A DNA stretch of 64,000 bases from Methylobacter sp. (GCA_024636505.1 JAGXGY010000022.1:1-64000); one strand, 5' to 3'; counted from the stretch's first letter, positions 45,427-55,315 are shown. Numbers and translations: made by a program. Notes: generated by a model from the sequence alone, not told the origin.

Positions 45427-46608
45427 GTGAATGGCGTGCAGCAAGGCAACACTGCAAAAACAGTCTTTTCATCAAGCGCCTATAGCTCCCCTCCCATGAT
45501 GTCCATCGACTTACTGGAAAAGCAATACAACGCCTTAGTCATCCAGGGCCATCTTCAACGAGAAGCTGCTCAAATTACGGCACTACAGCATCTGCAAACC
45601 TTACTCGACAACCTAAAGACCGCTGTTGAATACGATCGAAAATCCTCTTTGCAGAAACTATTCGTAACCAAACCCGCCAATTACCAAAGCCTGTACATTT
45701 ACGGCAACGTCGGTCGCGGCAAGTCGATGTTAATGGATTTGTTTTTTGATGCCTGCCCGATCAGCCAAAAAAGACGGGTGCATTTTCATGCGTTTATGCT
45801 GGAAGTACACGCATTCATTCACCAATGGCGCAAGCAAAATACTAGCGATGCCATTTCAGCCTTAGCAAGGCATATTCGGCAATCGGAACTGCTGCTTTGC
45901 TTTGATGAGTTTCATGTCTCTGACATCGCCGATGCAATGATTCTGCTACGACTGTTCAGCAAGCTGTTCGCATTGGGTATCGTCGTCGTAATCACCTCCA
46001 ACTGTCATCCCAATGAGCTGTATCATGACGGCTTGCAAAGAGAATTATTCCTGCCTTTTATCCGGCTGCTGCAACAAAAAACCGACGTTATCGAGTTGAT
46101 TGCAAAGCAGGATTACCGACTCAGTCATTTACACGCACTAAAGACGACTTATTATTACCCGCTGAATGAACAGGCCGAAAAATTCGTACGGGATAGTTAT
46201 AAGGAATTGACCCACTCTGCCCCGCTTAAATCGGGTATTGTGGAAGTGCTAGGCCGAAAAGTAGTGCTGTCGGCGATACACGGCAATATCGCCATCACCT
46301 CCTTTAATGAACTGTGCATACAGCCTTTAGGCCCTGCCGATTATCTGGAAATCGGCAACCGGTTCGATATTGTCATCCTGGCTGACATTCCTAAACTGAC
46401 TACCGAAAAATGCAACGAAGCCAAGCGCTTTGTAACGCTGATTGATGCGCTTTACGAGCATAAAGTAAAATTAATCTGTACTGCCGAAGTACCGGCTCAG
46501 GAACTTTACACCGACGGCGAAGGTTCATTTGAATTTGAACGGACGGTGTCGAGATTAATCGATATGCAGTCGGAAAGTTATTTGCATAGCGAGCATATCA
46601 GTCGTTAG
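45427..46608 (+). CDS. zapE: Cell division ATPase ZapE (AFG1 family)
   Basis: P-loop ATPase of 393 aa (E. coli ZapE 375), reported to bind the Z ring and help late division. Seen: Walker A YGNVGRGKSMLMDLFF (around residues 97-112), VHFHAFMLEVHAFIHQWR, Walker B LLLCFDEFHVSDIADAMIL, sensor VVVITSNCHPNELYHDGLQR and FLPFIRLLQQKTDVIEL, all family marks. The start is a GTG at 45427 with AGGA about 7 bases before; ATGs at 45496 and 45499 are possible alternatives. Convergent with the Lon-like gene. Confidence 0.93.
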   Translation: MNGVQQGNTAKTVFSSSAYSSPPMMSIDLLEKQYNALVIQGHLQREAAQITALQHLQTLLDNLKTAVEYDRKSSLQKLFVTKPANYQSLYIYGNVGRGKSMLMDLFFDACPISQKRRVHFHAFMLEVHAFIHQWRKQNTSDAISALARHIRQSELLLCFDEFHVSDIADAMILLRLFSKLFALGIVVVITSNCHPNELYHDGLQRELFLPFIRLLQQKTDVIELIAKQDYRLSHLHALKTTYYYPLNEQAEKFVRDSYKELTHSAPLKSGIVEVLGRKVVLSAIHGNIAITSFNELCIQPLGPADYLEIGNRFDIVILADIPKLTTEKCNEAKRFVTLIDALYEHKVKLICTAEVPAQELYTDGEGSFEFERTVSRLIDMQSESYLHSEHISR

Positions 46609-46650
46609 TTATACAGGCGCTTTAGCCAATGGTTTATGCTCGATTCCCTA

Positions 46651-46680
46651 GACATCGAATGCTGCTAAGCATTCGATGTC
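46651..46680. terminator. Hairpin between convergent zapE and Lon-like genes
   Basis: Perfect 13-bp stem GACATCGAATGCT/AGCATTCGATGTC with a 4-nt loop (GCTA). It is 43 bp past the zapE stop and 47 bp past the opposite gene's stop. T tracts are weak (AAGTTTAAG), so it is a likely but not textbook bidirectional terminator. Confidence 0.55.
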
Positions 46681-46726
46681 AAGTTTAAGCGGCGTCTTTT
46701 CGCAACCCTGCCCATTCAACCCCTCT

Positions 46727-49123
46727 CTAATCCTCGGATTTACTGCTAAACTCTTTTTTAATTTTAGTAAATTGCAACAACTGGGCTTCAACTTGGCCGT
46801 TAAATGATTTTGGCAGATAAGTACCTTGCTGTTCGTTGACCGCGCCTGCCTCCATTCCTGCAAGTAACTCAACCGCATCATCTACGGTTTTTACCGCATA
46901 AATACTGAATTGACCGGATTGAGCGGCATGAACCACATCCCAGCGTAGCATCAAATGTTTAATATTGGTGGCGGGAATGATAACGCCCTGAGTACCGGTC
47001 AACCCTTTTTTAGCGCAGACATCGAAGAATCCTTCAATCTTTTCATTCACTCCGCCTATCGGCTGCACATTCCCCAGTTGATTGACCGAACCGGTGATAG
47101 CAAGATCCTGCCGTAACGGAATTTGGGCAATCGACGATAAAATAGCGCAAAGCTCAGCCAATGAAGCACTGTCGCCCTCAATGTGGCCATAGGATTGTTC
47201 AAATACCAGACTGGCCGAAATCGAGAATGGCGTTTTCCGGGAATACCGGGCGGCAATGAAGCTCGATAATATCAATACGCCTTTTGAATGAATGGCACCG
47301 CCCAATTCGGTTTCACGCTCAATATCCACCACTTTTCCGCTGCCTAAACGGGTGGTTGCGGTAATTCTCGAGGGTTGCCCAAAGCTAAACTCGCCCAACT
47401 GCAATACCGAAAGACCGTTGACCTGGCCGGTGACCTTGCCTTCTGTGTCAACCAATACCGTACCCCGGTATATATGCTCGTACAGCTTTTCCCTGAGTTT
47501 ATCCAACCGGTGAATTTTATGGTCAATGGCCTGCTGCACATCGCTGTTGGCAATATGTTCGTGACCATTATTTTCCGCCCAATAATCGGATTCCGTCAAT
47601 AAGTCGGTAATACTGCGCAGGTGGGTTAACAGTTTTTCCGCATCGCCGACCATTCTGGAACTGTGTTCGATAACCCTTGAGACTGCATTTGAACTTAGCG
47701 GCCGCAACTTCTCTCGGCGGGCAATAGTCGCCAGTAACCGGGCATAGTCAGCGCTACCATCGTTTCTGGCAACCGATTCGTCAAAATCGGCTGCGATTTT
47801 AAACAGATCGTGGAACTCCGGATCATATTGGCATAACAAATAATAAATCAGCGGCTCACCCAGCAGGATGAGCTTTACATTAAGCGGTATGGGTTCAGGT
47901 TCCAGCGATGAGGCGCTGATTAGACTGAGTGCCCGTTCCAGCGATTCAATACGGATTTCGCCAGACTGCAAGGTTCTTTTTAGAGTATCCCAGGCATACG
48001 GTTGAATCAGCAGTTTTCTGGCATCAATAATTAAATAACCGCCATTGGCTTGATGCAGTGCGCCGGGTTTGATCATAGTGAAATCGGTGACCAGCGAACC
48101 CATATAAGCCTGATGATCGATACGGCCGATGAGATTGCTGTAATTCGGATGATCTTCATAAATAACCGGAGCCGATTTCTTGTTGCTAAAATCCACTATC
48201 AGGTTAACGTAATAGCGTTTAAATGGATTGGATTCCTGCGACAATTCCATAAAAGGCGATACTTTTTCGCTATGCGGCAGAAAATCCAGAACATGCTCAA
48301 TAATGTCTTTTTGAACATCATTCAGATAAGCAAGAACCGCTTCCTGTTTGGCGTATTTTTCGATCAGCTCATCGATAGAATGGTTGACAGCCAACTCGGC
48401 AATTTCACGGTTCAGCGCCTGCAGCTTGCGTTTTGTTTCCTTGCGCCAAATCGGAAAGTTTTTCAATAATTTCGCTAGGCGTACCTGCAAGTCGAAAATG
48501 GTTTTTTGAATTTCACGCTGCTTGTCTTTATCGAGCTTATTAAACTGCTCGGGACCGATCATTTCGTTATTTTCATCGGCCGGGGAAAAAGCGTAACCGG
48601 TTACCGTTTCCGTCAGAATAATATGCGCATTGGCTGCCTCTTCACGTAGCCGACTGAGCTCATTTATTTCACGCTGTCGCGACTCGCTTTCAAGTTCGCC
48701 GGTTCTGGAACGGTATTCGTCACCGTCAAACGCCGCAGGTATGGCGATACTCAATTCGTCAATCAACTGCGCCATATCCTGCTGAAAAATTTTGCCTTGC
48801 CCGGGCATCAACTTAATCGCTGTCGGTTTAGCCGGCTGACTAAAATTATTGACATAACACCAGTCGGAAGGCACATCTTGCCGATGGGCTTCGTGTTCAA
48901 CCAACTGTCGAATCGTGGTCAATTTACCGGTGCCTGAGGGAGCCATGGCGAAAATATTGTAGCCGTTCTTATGCATGCGAATGCCTAGTTTGACGGCTTC
49001 CACAGCGCGTTGTTGGCCAACCGTAATATCAATGTCTTCAAGTTCCTCGGTGGAGCTGAATTTTAATTGTTCAACATTGCATGGCTTATACAGTTGCGAA
49101 GCATCTAACGGTGCATTTTTCAT
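46727..49123 (-). CDS. Lon-like ATP-dependent protease (LonH/YcbZ type)
   Basis: Protein of 798 aa. Walker A-like loop MAPSGTGKLTT at residues 60-70, a long helical insert typical of the YcbZ-like group (AAA_32), Walker B region around NGGYLIIDARKLL, and a C-terminal S16 protease domain with the Ser-Lys dyad: serine in HIEGDSASLAELCAI and lysine in GGVNEKIEGFFDVC. No N-terminal Lon substrate domain. It probably degrades selected proteins or serves in DNA-damage/recovery, as proposed for relatives; substrates unknown. A polar C-terminal tail follows. Convergent with zapE. Confidence 0.92.
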   Translation of the reverse strand: MKNAPLDASQLYKPCNVEQLKFSSTEELEDIDITVGQQRAVEAVKLGIRMHKNGYNIFAMAPSGTGKLTTIRQLVEHEAHRQDVPSDWCYVNNFSQPAKPTAIKLMPGQGKIFQQDMAQLIDELSIAIPAAFDGDEYRSRTGELESESRQREINELSRLREEAANAHIILTETVTGYAFSPADENNEMIGPEQFNKLDKDKQREIQKTIFDLQVRLAKLLKNFPIWRKETKRKLQALNREIAELAVNHSIDELIEKYAKQEAVLAYLNDVQKDIIEHVLDFLPHSEKVSPFMELSQESNPFKRYYVNLIVDFSNKKSAPVIYEDHPNYSNLIGRIDHQAYMGSLVTDFTMIKPGALHQANGGYLIIDARKLLIQPYAWDTLKRTLQSGEIRIESLERALSLISASSLEPEPIPLNVKLILLGEPLIYYLLCQYDPEFHDLFKIAADFDESVARNDGSADYARLLATIARREKLRPLSSNAVSRVIEHSSRMVGDAEKLLTHLRSITDLLTESDYWAENNGHEHIANSDVQQAIDHKIHRLDKLREKLYEHIYRGTVLVDTEGKVTGQVNGLSVLQLGEFSFGQPSRITATTRLGSGKVVDIERETELGGAIHSKGVLILSSFIAARYSRKTPFSISASLVFEQSYGHIEGDSASLAELCAILSSIAQIPLRQDLAITGSVNQLGNVQPIGGVNEKIEGFFDVCAKKGLTGTQGVIIPATNIKHLMLRWDVVHAAQSGQFSIYAVKTVDDAVELLAGMEAGAVNEQQGTYLPKSFNGQVEAQLLQFTKIKKEFSSKSED

Positions 49124-49910
49124 GGTTATAGACCCTCATGGAAAACTCAGTTTATTAAGGGGTAGCGTTAACTATACGCACCGCGGGATGGCGAAGAGAC
49201 TAATAATAATGATATTATTTTTTGACTAACAATATAACTTTCAACCAATTGATTTTAAATTGTTATTTTTCAAGTGCGCTAAATATCGGTAAAAAATATA
49301 TTTTTAACTATCAATAGTTAAAAAGCATGACATTAAAAGAAAAAACCACATTCTAATAATAACCGTTATTAAACTGCATTTCCAGAATATTGTTATTGAT
49401 CTACTCTTTTACTAAACCAGCATCTAATGATGCTTCAACGTGTACAGTTAAAAACTGATTTATTACGGTATTTGTTAAAAAAATTATAGGTATTTGTACT
49501 AATATGCCTATACCGTTTTTTTTGTTCAAATGGCAACGGTTTAGATTTTCTATGCCTAAGCTAAAGGACTCCGGACTCATCAACTAACTTAGCCGCAGGT
49601 AGAAACGACATGGCAATGAGCGTTAAAAATATAAACAAGTCATTTACTTTTTACATGCCATAAAAAAAATATGTTGACCCGTATCAGGAATTTATTAGCT
49701 AATGTAGTAAAAATGAACGATCTAAACGTATGGTTTATAAAAACTATCAAATAATTTTTATTGGCAGGTATTCTAACTATAATATATTATAAAAAATATT
49801 CACCATCATTCAAAAAATCCATTCGATTAACTATCGAATAGATATACTTTAAACCACCAAAAAATTAAGTTATTTAATAATGACTTAATAAAAATTTAGG
49901 ATTCTTAATC
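49124..49910. other. AT-rich gap upstream of the cold-shock gene
   Basis: A 787-bp, very AT-rich stretch without a credible gene (the 60-aa minus ORF at 49401-49583 has no family resemblance). It should contain the promoters of the Lon-like gene and the cold-shock gene. TTGACC at 49674-49679 with GCTAAT 18 bp on (49698-49703) is a weak promoter candidate and would give a leader of about 200 nt, as is usual for cold-shock mRNAs. Confidence 0.4.
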
Positions 49911-50123
49911 ATGTCTACAAAAACAAACACCGGTACAGTTAAATGGTTTAACGCCAGCAAAGGATTCGGCTTCATCGAGCAGGAACAGGGGCCTGATGTT
50001 TTTGTTCATTACAGCAATATCAGCAGCACAGGATTCAAATCATTAACTGATGGACAACGAGTCCAATTTAATGTCTCGGAGGGAAAAAAGGGTCCGCAAG
50101 CTGAAGACCTCATTATCCTCTGA
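49911..50123 (+). CDS. Cold-shock protein (CspA family)
   Basis: Single-domain nucleic-acid chaperone, 70 aa. RNP1 KGFGFIEQ and RNP2 VFVHYSN are intact in the order [16 protein letters not shown] ... DVFVHY ... [16 protein letters not shown] lies about 7 bases before the ATG. Long AT-rich upstream DNA suggests a structured leader. The next locus (50177-50719) is a broken gene that also carried a cold-shock domain. Confidence 0.96.
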   Translation: MSTKTNTGTVKWFNASKGFGFIEQEQGPDVFVHYSNISSTGFKSLTDGQRVQFNVSEGKKGPQAEDLIIL

Positions 50124-50176
50124 TACGGCAATAGATAATCTATTCTTGTATTTAACCTCAATAAGGTGACCAAATT

Positions 50177-50719
50177 ATGCAAATCCCATTACGAATTACG
50201 TTTCGTGGGATACCTCACTCTGATGCTGTAGAAGCTAAAATTCGTGAAAAAGCAAGAAAATTGGATAAGTTTCATTCGCATATTATGAGCTGCAGAGTGG
50301 CGGTAGAGGCCGAGCATCGCCGACCACCAAGGTAATATCGTATTGACATCACCACGCCCCGCAAAGAATTGGTCATCAGTCGGGAACATATGACAAACAG
50401 GCCTGATGAAGATGTTTATGTGGCCATGCGCGATGCCTTTAATGCAGCAATAAGGCAACCACGCACGGATTCAGCGTGGCCAAGTTAAAACGCATGACCT
50501 GGAAAGTACCGGAACCGTAATCCGTTTGTTACCGGAAAAAGATCATGGCTTTATTGCGGCAATGGATGGCCGTGAAATATATTTTCACCGAAACAGCGTG
50601 GCAGGAAGCGGATTTGATTCGTTAGAAGCGGATTTGATTCGTTAAAGGTTGATGATGAAATCCGCTATATCGAAGAAAGCGACGATCGCGGTCCGCAAGC
50701 CAGTATTGTTTATCCCTAA
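50177..50719 (+). pseudogene. HPF/RaiA-cold-shock fusion protein, broken
   Basis: Translation begins MQIPLRITFRGIPHSDAVEA and MSCRVAVEAEHRR, the ribosome-hibernation (HPF/RaiA) fold, then hits TAA at 50333. Coding signal continues in another frame: RIDITTPRKELVISREHM and DEDVYVAMRDAFNAA, then shifts to RGQVKTHD and GTVIRLLPEKDHGFIAAMD, EIYFHRNSVAGSGFDSL, a cold-shock domain, and ends DDRGPQASIVYP. HPF-CSD fusions of this order are a known family. A perfect 20-bp tandem duplication (50605-50624, 50625-50644) shifts the frame inside the cold-shock domain. Three lesions, so no full protein is possible. Confidence 0.85.
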
Positions 50720-50747
50720 GCGTACGGAGCGTCGTCGCGAGCTTGCG

Positions 50748-51770
50748 TTAACACGCAATAATTTCCCGCAATACCGAGGTGGCGTAGCTCCCTGCAGCTA
50801 AGGTGAACCCAAGCTCCAGCGTAATGTCGTCGATAAACTGCCAGTATAAATCCTGCACATTCACTCTTAATGCGCGTCTGTCGCGATCAACGGCATTGGC
50901 TATCAAACCCTGAGCCAGTGCCTGATGCGCCTGAATGACTGCTTGCTCAATAGCTAGCGCATCGGCTGACACATCGGCATCCCCCCTGCCCCATAACACC
51001 CCGGTGGGATGAATGTCTTTATCCGCCAGTCGCCGGATGATGTCGGCATCCGGCTGATCCGATTGAAAACAGCTGTGCGACAGGTCAAATTGATAGCTGT
51101 CGCCAGTCAATGACTGATTCCAATTATTTTGCGCCACCCGATCAGCCAAAATCAGGTTGAACAGATACGATCTGGCCGCCGACAAATAGATACTGCGCTG
51201 CTCCCGGCCCACTTTAGCCCCATCGAACAGCGCCAAAGCCTTATTGACATTTTGACCTTCGTTGCCAAAGCGCTGCGAGCCGAAATAATTGGCGATGCCC
51301 TTGGCTTTAATCAGCTCCAGTTGCCGAACAGTTTTCGTTCGATCCCCCTGCCAATCGCGAATAACCAGCTTAAAACTGTTGCCCGACAACACGCCACGCT
51401 TGAGTTTTCTGGCATGACGGACAGCATGCAGCACCTTGATGCTGTCCGAGTCAAACTGCGCCCAATCCGGGTCTGCCTTGCCCGGCAACCAGACGCTGAA
51501 CCATTGCGCGGTAAGCGCATACCGGTCTTTTAGACCGGCGTAACTGACATCGCGTTGCCTGACATTGGCAAATCTGGACAGCTGTCTGGCTATATATTCG
51601 GTATTTTCGCCTTGCTTTTGTATGTGCAAAAAAGCGTGTTCGCCCGCGCCAGACGGTTCAAAAGACAGGTTTTCTTTAACAATAAAGTCTTGCGCAATAC
51701 TGCGGATTTTGCCGGTGCCGGACGGCCCGCCGTAAACGTAAGGCCAGACGGGAATTTCAATGTTTTGCAT
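50748..51770 (-). CDS. truD: tRNA pseudouridine(13) synthase
   Basis: TruD, 340 aa, makes pseudouridine 13 in tRNA-Glu and others. Catalytic Asp in the family motif DVSYAGLKDRYALTAQWFSV; also ENTEYIARQLSRFANV, RGVLSGNSFKLVIRDW and NYFGSQRFGNEGQNV. Length fits (E. coli 349). Last gene of the accA-to-truD run, 137 bp after ispF; the gap contains one arm of the GTCCACGAA repeat at 51791. Convergent with the broken HPF gene. Confidence 0.96.
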   Translation of the reverse strand: MQNIEIPVWPYVYGGPSGTGKIRSIAQDFIVKENLSFEPSGAGEHAFLHIQKQGENTEYIARQLSRFANVRQRDVSYAGLKDRYALTAQWFSVWLPGKADPDWAQFDSDSIKVLHAVRHARKLKRGVLSGNSFKLVIRDWQGDRTKTVRQLELIKAKGIANYFGSQRFGNEGQNVNKALALFDGAKVGREQRSIYLSAARSYLFNLILADRVAQNNWNQSLTGDSYQFDLSHSCFQSDQPDADIIRRLADKDIHPTGVLWGRGDADVSADALAIEQAVIQAHQALAQGLIANAVDRDRRALRVNVQDLYWQFIDDITLELGFTLAAGSYATSVLREIIAC

Positions 51771-51907
51771 AAGCTTAAATGAATAATTTTGTCCACGAAC
51801 AACACGAAAACCTCCACATAGTCACTAAACTTTAGGCTAAAAAGCAGCAATGCACTGATTTATTGGGTGGACAACTGCGATGTTTAGGATTTTTAGGGAT
51901 GGCTCGG

Positions 51908-52381
51908 CTATTTTTCGATCAGAACAATCGCCTGTACGGCAATGCCTTCTTTGCGCCCTTCAAAGCCCAACTTTTCGGTGGTGGTCGCCTTGACGTTGAT
52001 GCAATCGATATCCACCTGCAAATCATCGGCGATATTACGGCACATGGCGGCGGTGTGCGGCGACATCTTCGGCGCTTGGGCGATGATGGTGATGTCGGCA
52101 TTAACCAGTTGATAACCTTTGTCCTGCACGATAGCGTAGACATGGCGCAATAACACCCGGCTGTCGGCGCCTTTAAATTCGGGATCGGTATCGGGAAAAT
52201 GCTTGCCGATGTCGCCCAAAGCCGCCGCGCCCAGTATCGCGTCACATAAGGCATGTAACACCACGTCGCCGTCGGAATGTGCTTCTAGGCCTTGTTCGTA
52301 AGGTATTTTTACGCCGCCTAGTATGACCTCGCCGCCGTCTTTAAAACGGTGTACATCGTAGCCTTGACCTACTCTAATCAT
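51908..52381 (-). CDS. ispF: 2-C-methyl-D-erythritol 2,4-cyclodiphosphate synthase
   Basis: IspF, 157 aa, fifth step of the MEP isoprenoid pathway, forming MEcPP with release of CMP. Metal ligands Asp8 and His10 in [13 protein letters not shown], then [41 protein letters not shown], and the C-terminal [18 protein letters not shown]. The start overlaps the ispD stop (ATGA), a coupled ispDF pair as in many gammaproteobacteria. Confidence 0.97.
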   Translation of the reverse strand: MIRVGQGYDVHRFKDGGEVILGGVKIPYEQGLEAHSDGDVVLHALCDAILGAAALGDIGKHFPDTDPEFKGADSRVLLRHVYAIVQDKGYQLVNADITIIAQAPKMSPHTAAMCRNIADDLQVDIDCINVKATTTEKLGFEGRKEGIAVQAIVLIEK

Positions 52382-53070
52382 TGTTGCTCCATATAAAATT
52401 TCGCCAGCGCCAGGTCTTCCGGGCGGGTGATCTTGATATTGTCGGGGCGACCCTCGACGATTTTCGGCTGCAAACCTTGCAGTTCCAAGGCGCTGGCGTC
52501 GTCGGTGATGGCCGGATTGCCTTGCGCCTGTTCCAACGCGGCTTTCAACCTGCCATAACGGAACATCTGCGGCGTTAATGCCCGCCAGATATGGCTTCTA
52601 TCCAGCGTTCCGGTAATGCCGTTGCCTTGCACCTGTTTTAAGGTGTCCGGCGAAGCCAAGGCCAAAATCCCGCCGACGTCATCGTTAATTAAAGTATCAA
52701 TCAGATGATGAATATCGGACGCAGTGATACAGGGTCTGGCCGCATCATGCACCAATACCCAGTCGTCATCGGCCGCTTGTTCCCTGATGGTCTTTAACCC
52801 CGACAGTACCGAATCGGCCCGCTCTTTACCGCCCGGAGCGGTGATAATGTTTTTGTGTTGTGAAATAGCCAGATCAGGCCAATAAGGGTCTTCTTCAGAC
52901 ACTGCAACGGCAATGGCGGAAAAAACATCGGCCTGCAACAAGCGCAGCAAGGTATGTTCGATAACCGTTTTTCTGCCAAGTTCCAGATATTGTTTAGGCC
53001 GGTCGGCCCGCATACGTTTGCCGACACCGGCAGCGGGCACGATAGCCCAGAATTTTATTGAATGGGTCAT
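52378..53070 (-). CDS. ispD: 2-C-methyl-D-erythritol 4-phosphate cytidylyltransferase
   Basis: IspD, 230 aa, third MEP-pathway step, making CDP-ME from MEP and CTP. Nucleotide-binding loop [19 protein letters not shown], the VHDAARPCI metal/CTP segment and [16 protein letters not shown] are intact. Directly coupled to ispF. Normally ftsB precedes ispD closely; here an ATPase/DUF4276 pair lies between, with a 129-bp gap before ispD that may carry a new promoter. Confidence 0.97.
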   Translation of the reverse strand: MTHSIKFWAIVPAAGVGKRMRADRPKQYLELGRKTVIEHTLLRLLQADVFSAIAVAVSEEDPYWPDLAISQHKNIITAPGGKERADSVLSGLKTIREQAADDDWVLVHDAARPCITASDIHHLIDTLINDDVGGILALASPDTLKQVQGNGITGTLDRSHIWRALTPQMFRYGRLKAALEQAQGNPAITDDASALELQGLQPKIVEGRPDNIKITRPEDLALAKFYMEQQ

Positions 53071-53199
53071 TGGTAAAAAGAAATGGTGTAATATTTTCAG
53101 GCCACTCTATAAGCGCGTTGATATTTTTGTGTAAACATTTTTTCAGCACACCTTACAACAGTGGATGGCCGAATTAAAATCCGCATTAACTATGCTACA

Positions 53200-53799
53200 T
53201 CACGAAACAAGTCCTTCCAACTTTGTTAACCAATCATCAAACCCTGAACACATAGCCCGCATTTTTGTTAAACCAATCTGTTCCGCAATATTTGGCCCAT
53301 GTGTAGTCTTTCTATAATTCGTAGACGCCTCTAAACGCTTTGATGGGGCCGTTTCTGGAGAATCGTTCACTTTTTCAGGATTATTGTTAAAACTTTCCAA
53401 AATGTTGTTAGCCCAATCACTAAGTAAGTCATTCTGTAGCACCATGGCTATGGCCTCTGGAGATGAAAATAACAATCCTTCAAATTCATACATTTGAATG
53501 TAAGGTATAAGCTTTTCTCTTAATCCCTCTTTTATTGATTCCTTAATTCTGGACTCCAAAGTCGTTTTAGTTTCCCCTTCAACTTTGCGTTTGAAGCCAT
53601 AAAAATCATAGAAAGTACTGACATAATCAAAACTATAAGCTAGATTTTCTAGCTCACGCTTTACACGGTCAACGCTTACATTTCCATGGATTGAAACCGG
53701 AGTAACATATATTCCTTTTTGAGATAAATAGGGCACCAGTAAAGTTTTGACGAAGCGTTCTTCAGTCGTCCCCTCTACGGAAATTCCTATCCTTACCAT
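53200..53799 (-). CDS. DUF4276 (TOPRIM-like) protein, candidate defence effector
   Basis: Protein of 199 aa. N-terminal ISVEGTTEERFVKTLLVPYL has the Glu of a TOPRIM-like nuclease fold; STFYDFYGFK carries the acidic second motif and YIQMYEFEGLLFSSP the third. The C-terminal part KRLEASTNYRKTTHGPNIAE is typical of DUF4276. The family is usually found next to AAA ATPases, as here (7-bp overlap with the ATPase gene). By analogy with OLD-like and PARIS-type systems it may be a nuclease controlled by the ATPase during phage infection; that role is inferred. The DNA is more AT-rich than the flanking housekeeping genes. Confidence 0.75.
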   Translation of the reverse strand: MVRIGISVEGTTEERFVKTLLVPYLSQKGIYVTPVSIHGNVSVDRVKRELENLAYSFDYVSTFYDFYGFKRKVEGETKTTLESRIKESIKEGLREKLIPYIQMYEFEGLLFSSPEAIAMVLQNDLLSDWANNILESFNNNPEKVNDSPETAPSKRLEASTNYRKTTHGPNIAEQIGLTKMRAMCSGFDDWLTKLEGLVS

Positions 53800-54902
53800 T
53801 CAGGCCGACCTCCGATCAGATTTTTCGACCAAATATCACCCATTCCATAATCTTCAAGCCAATGTACGAGAGCCTTTTTATCTGGTCTTTTAAACGTAGA
53901 CACCCCTTTTTGTTGATCAACTACAATAAAATCTTCGGGTTCAAATTGATTTGCAAAGGCTACAGATTGCGTCGAACAAATGACTTGGTTTTTCTTTGAT
54001 GCTGTTTTGACCATTTCAGCAAGTACATTCAAAGCAGCAGGATGCAAACCAAGCTCCGGTTCATCAAGCACAATAGTTTTTGGTCGAGACCATTCAGGCT
54101 GAAGAAATAATACAGCCATACAAATGAAACGAGCCGTACCATCCGAAAGCTGATTCGCTGAAAAGGGCGTGTCATGATCACGATGAATCCACCTCAATAA
54201 CAGGGATTCATCGCCTTTCTCGCCTCTTGGCTCAAGGTAGAAGTCGTGAAAAAAAGGAGCTACAGTTTTGATAGTTGAAACGATCTCTTGATAATTAGAC
54301 GGGTAATGTTTTCTCAGATACAGGAGGAATGGTGCTAGATTACTGGCATCAGAATCAAGAAATGCACTTGAACTCAGTCGTTGAGCCTGTTTAAATCCAG
54401 CAGTGGGACTGGTATCGTGAAAATGATAAACCCTGCATCCTTGCATAAACTCGCGGGTATATTTTCGTACATAGTCGCTAGCTGACTCCGATCCAGGAAG
54501 CAGACCACTTTCTCCTAATTTGCCTTTAATTTGCGATACTCTGGGCGATGAATAAACGGTGCAATATTCCGTATCAAATACCAGTGTGTCGTTGGCTTCA
54601 CCATGAACAAATTCTACGTGATAACCATTATTTCCTATATCAATGTCAATGATAATTTTTGGAGTAGTTTTTGAGCCAAAGTGGAAGAACGTATTTGCAA
54701 AACCTTGTTTCTCAGTGTAGGTCTGCAATTTCCCTTCAGATAAATTTCTTAAAAAAGTAAACAGCGAAATAAAATTAGACTTGCCAGCTCCATTTGCGCC
54801 AATAAGTATATTTATTGGATTCATCTTCAAATCAAGATTTTTTATTGATTTAAACCCTTTAAGTTTAATTTGATGAAGATGTGTATTCTGCGGTTCAGAC
54901 AT
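53793..54902 (-). CDS. AAA family ATPase (AAA_21/SMC-like), defence-associated
   Basis: ABC/SMC-type ATPase, about 369 aa. Walker A IGANGAGKSNFISLF near residue 33, signature NQLSDGTARFICMAVLFLQP, Walker B KTIVLDEPELGLHPAALNVL, and H-loop-like VICSTQSVAFANQFEPEDF; no long coiled coil. The start at 54902 (MSEPQNTHLHQIKLKGFKSI) is preferred over 54971, which adds a tail with no domain sense and abuts the ftsB stop. It forms a two-gene unit with the DUF4276 gene. Such pairs are typical of anti-phage or toxin-like systems; no direct evidence here beyond family and context. Confidence 0.8.
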   Translation of the reverse strand: MSEPQNTHLHQIKLKGFKSIKNLDLKMNPINILIGANGAGKSNFISLFTFLRNLSEGKLQTYTEKQGFANTFFHFGSKTTPKIIIDIDIGNNGYHVEFVHGEANDTLVFDTEYCTVYSSPRVSQIKGKLGESGLLPGSESASDYVRKYTREFMQGCRVYHFHDTSPTAGFKQAQRLSSSAFLDSDASNLAPFLLYLRKHYPSNYQEIVSTIKTVAPFFHDFYLEPRGEKGDESLLLRWIHRDHDTPFSANQLSDGTARFICMAVLFLQPEWSRPKTIVLDEPELGLHPAALNVLAEMVKTASKKNQVICSTQSVAFANQFEPEDFIVVDQQKGVSTFKRPDKKALVHWLEDYGMGDIWSKNLIGGRPEW

Positions 54903-54971
54903 TGGTTTTATAATAATTAACGCGCTTTCAGGAAGGATTGATGCTTTTTTCGTTCTTAGCCTTTCGTCCAA

Positions 54972-55241
54972 TCACTCAAGCACATGAAAAAACGTCTCAT
55001 CTTCCTTAATCATGCCTAATTCATCCCGAGCACGCTCCTCGATCGCTTCCTGTCCTTTCCGCAAATCCAGCACTTCGGCGTAAAGCGCTTCGTTGCGCTC
55101 TCTTTTCTCCTCAGTCTGTTTTTTCAGGTCATCGAGACGCTGTTGATAAGCATTAATCTGGTTAATACTGCCATCGCCAATCCATATCCGGTATTGAAAA
55201 TGGATGATTAACAGAATAATAAGTGCAATAAAGATTTTCAT
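54972..55241 (-). CDS. ftsB: Cell division protein FtsB
   Basis: Bitopic division protein of 89 aa; with FtsL and FtsQ it links early and late divisome proteins. One membrane helix (IFIALIILLIIHFQYRIWIG) is followed by a coiled coil (YQQRLDDLKKQTEEKRERNE) and the family motif DLRKGQEAIEERARDELGMI, then EDETFFHVLE. The start MKIFIAL at 55241 matches E. coli FtsB; an upstream ATG at 55268 is less likely. Eno lies 75 bp upstream. The usual ftsB-ispD contact is broken by the inserted cassette. Confidence 0.93.
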   Translation of the reverse strand: MKIFIALIILLIIHFQYRIWIGDGSINQINAYQQRLDDLKKQTEEKRERNEALYAEVLDLRKGQEAIEERARDELGMIKEDETFFHVLE

Positions 55242-55315
55242 AGACGACATAAAAAAGGCGAAGGACAAAAGGCAAAAGATTGCTATTTATCACCCTTCAC
55301 CTTTCTCCTGCTTTT

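Noticed and set aside
49401-49583. 60-aa minus-strand ORF before the cold-shock gene
   Set aside because: AT-rich chance frame without family resemblance or ribosome site.
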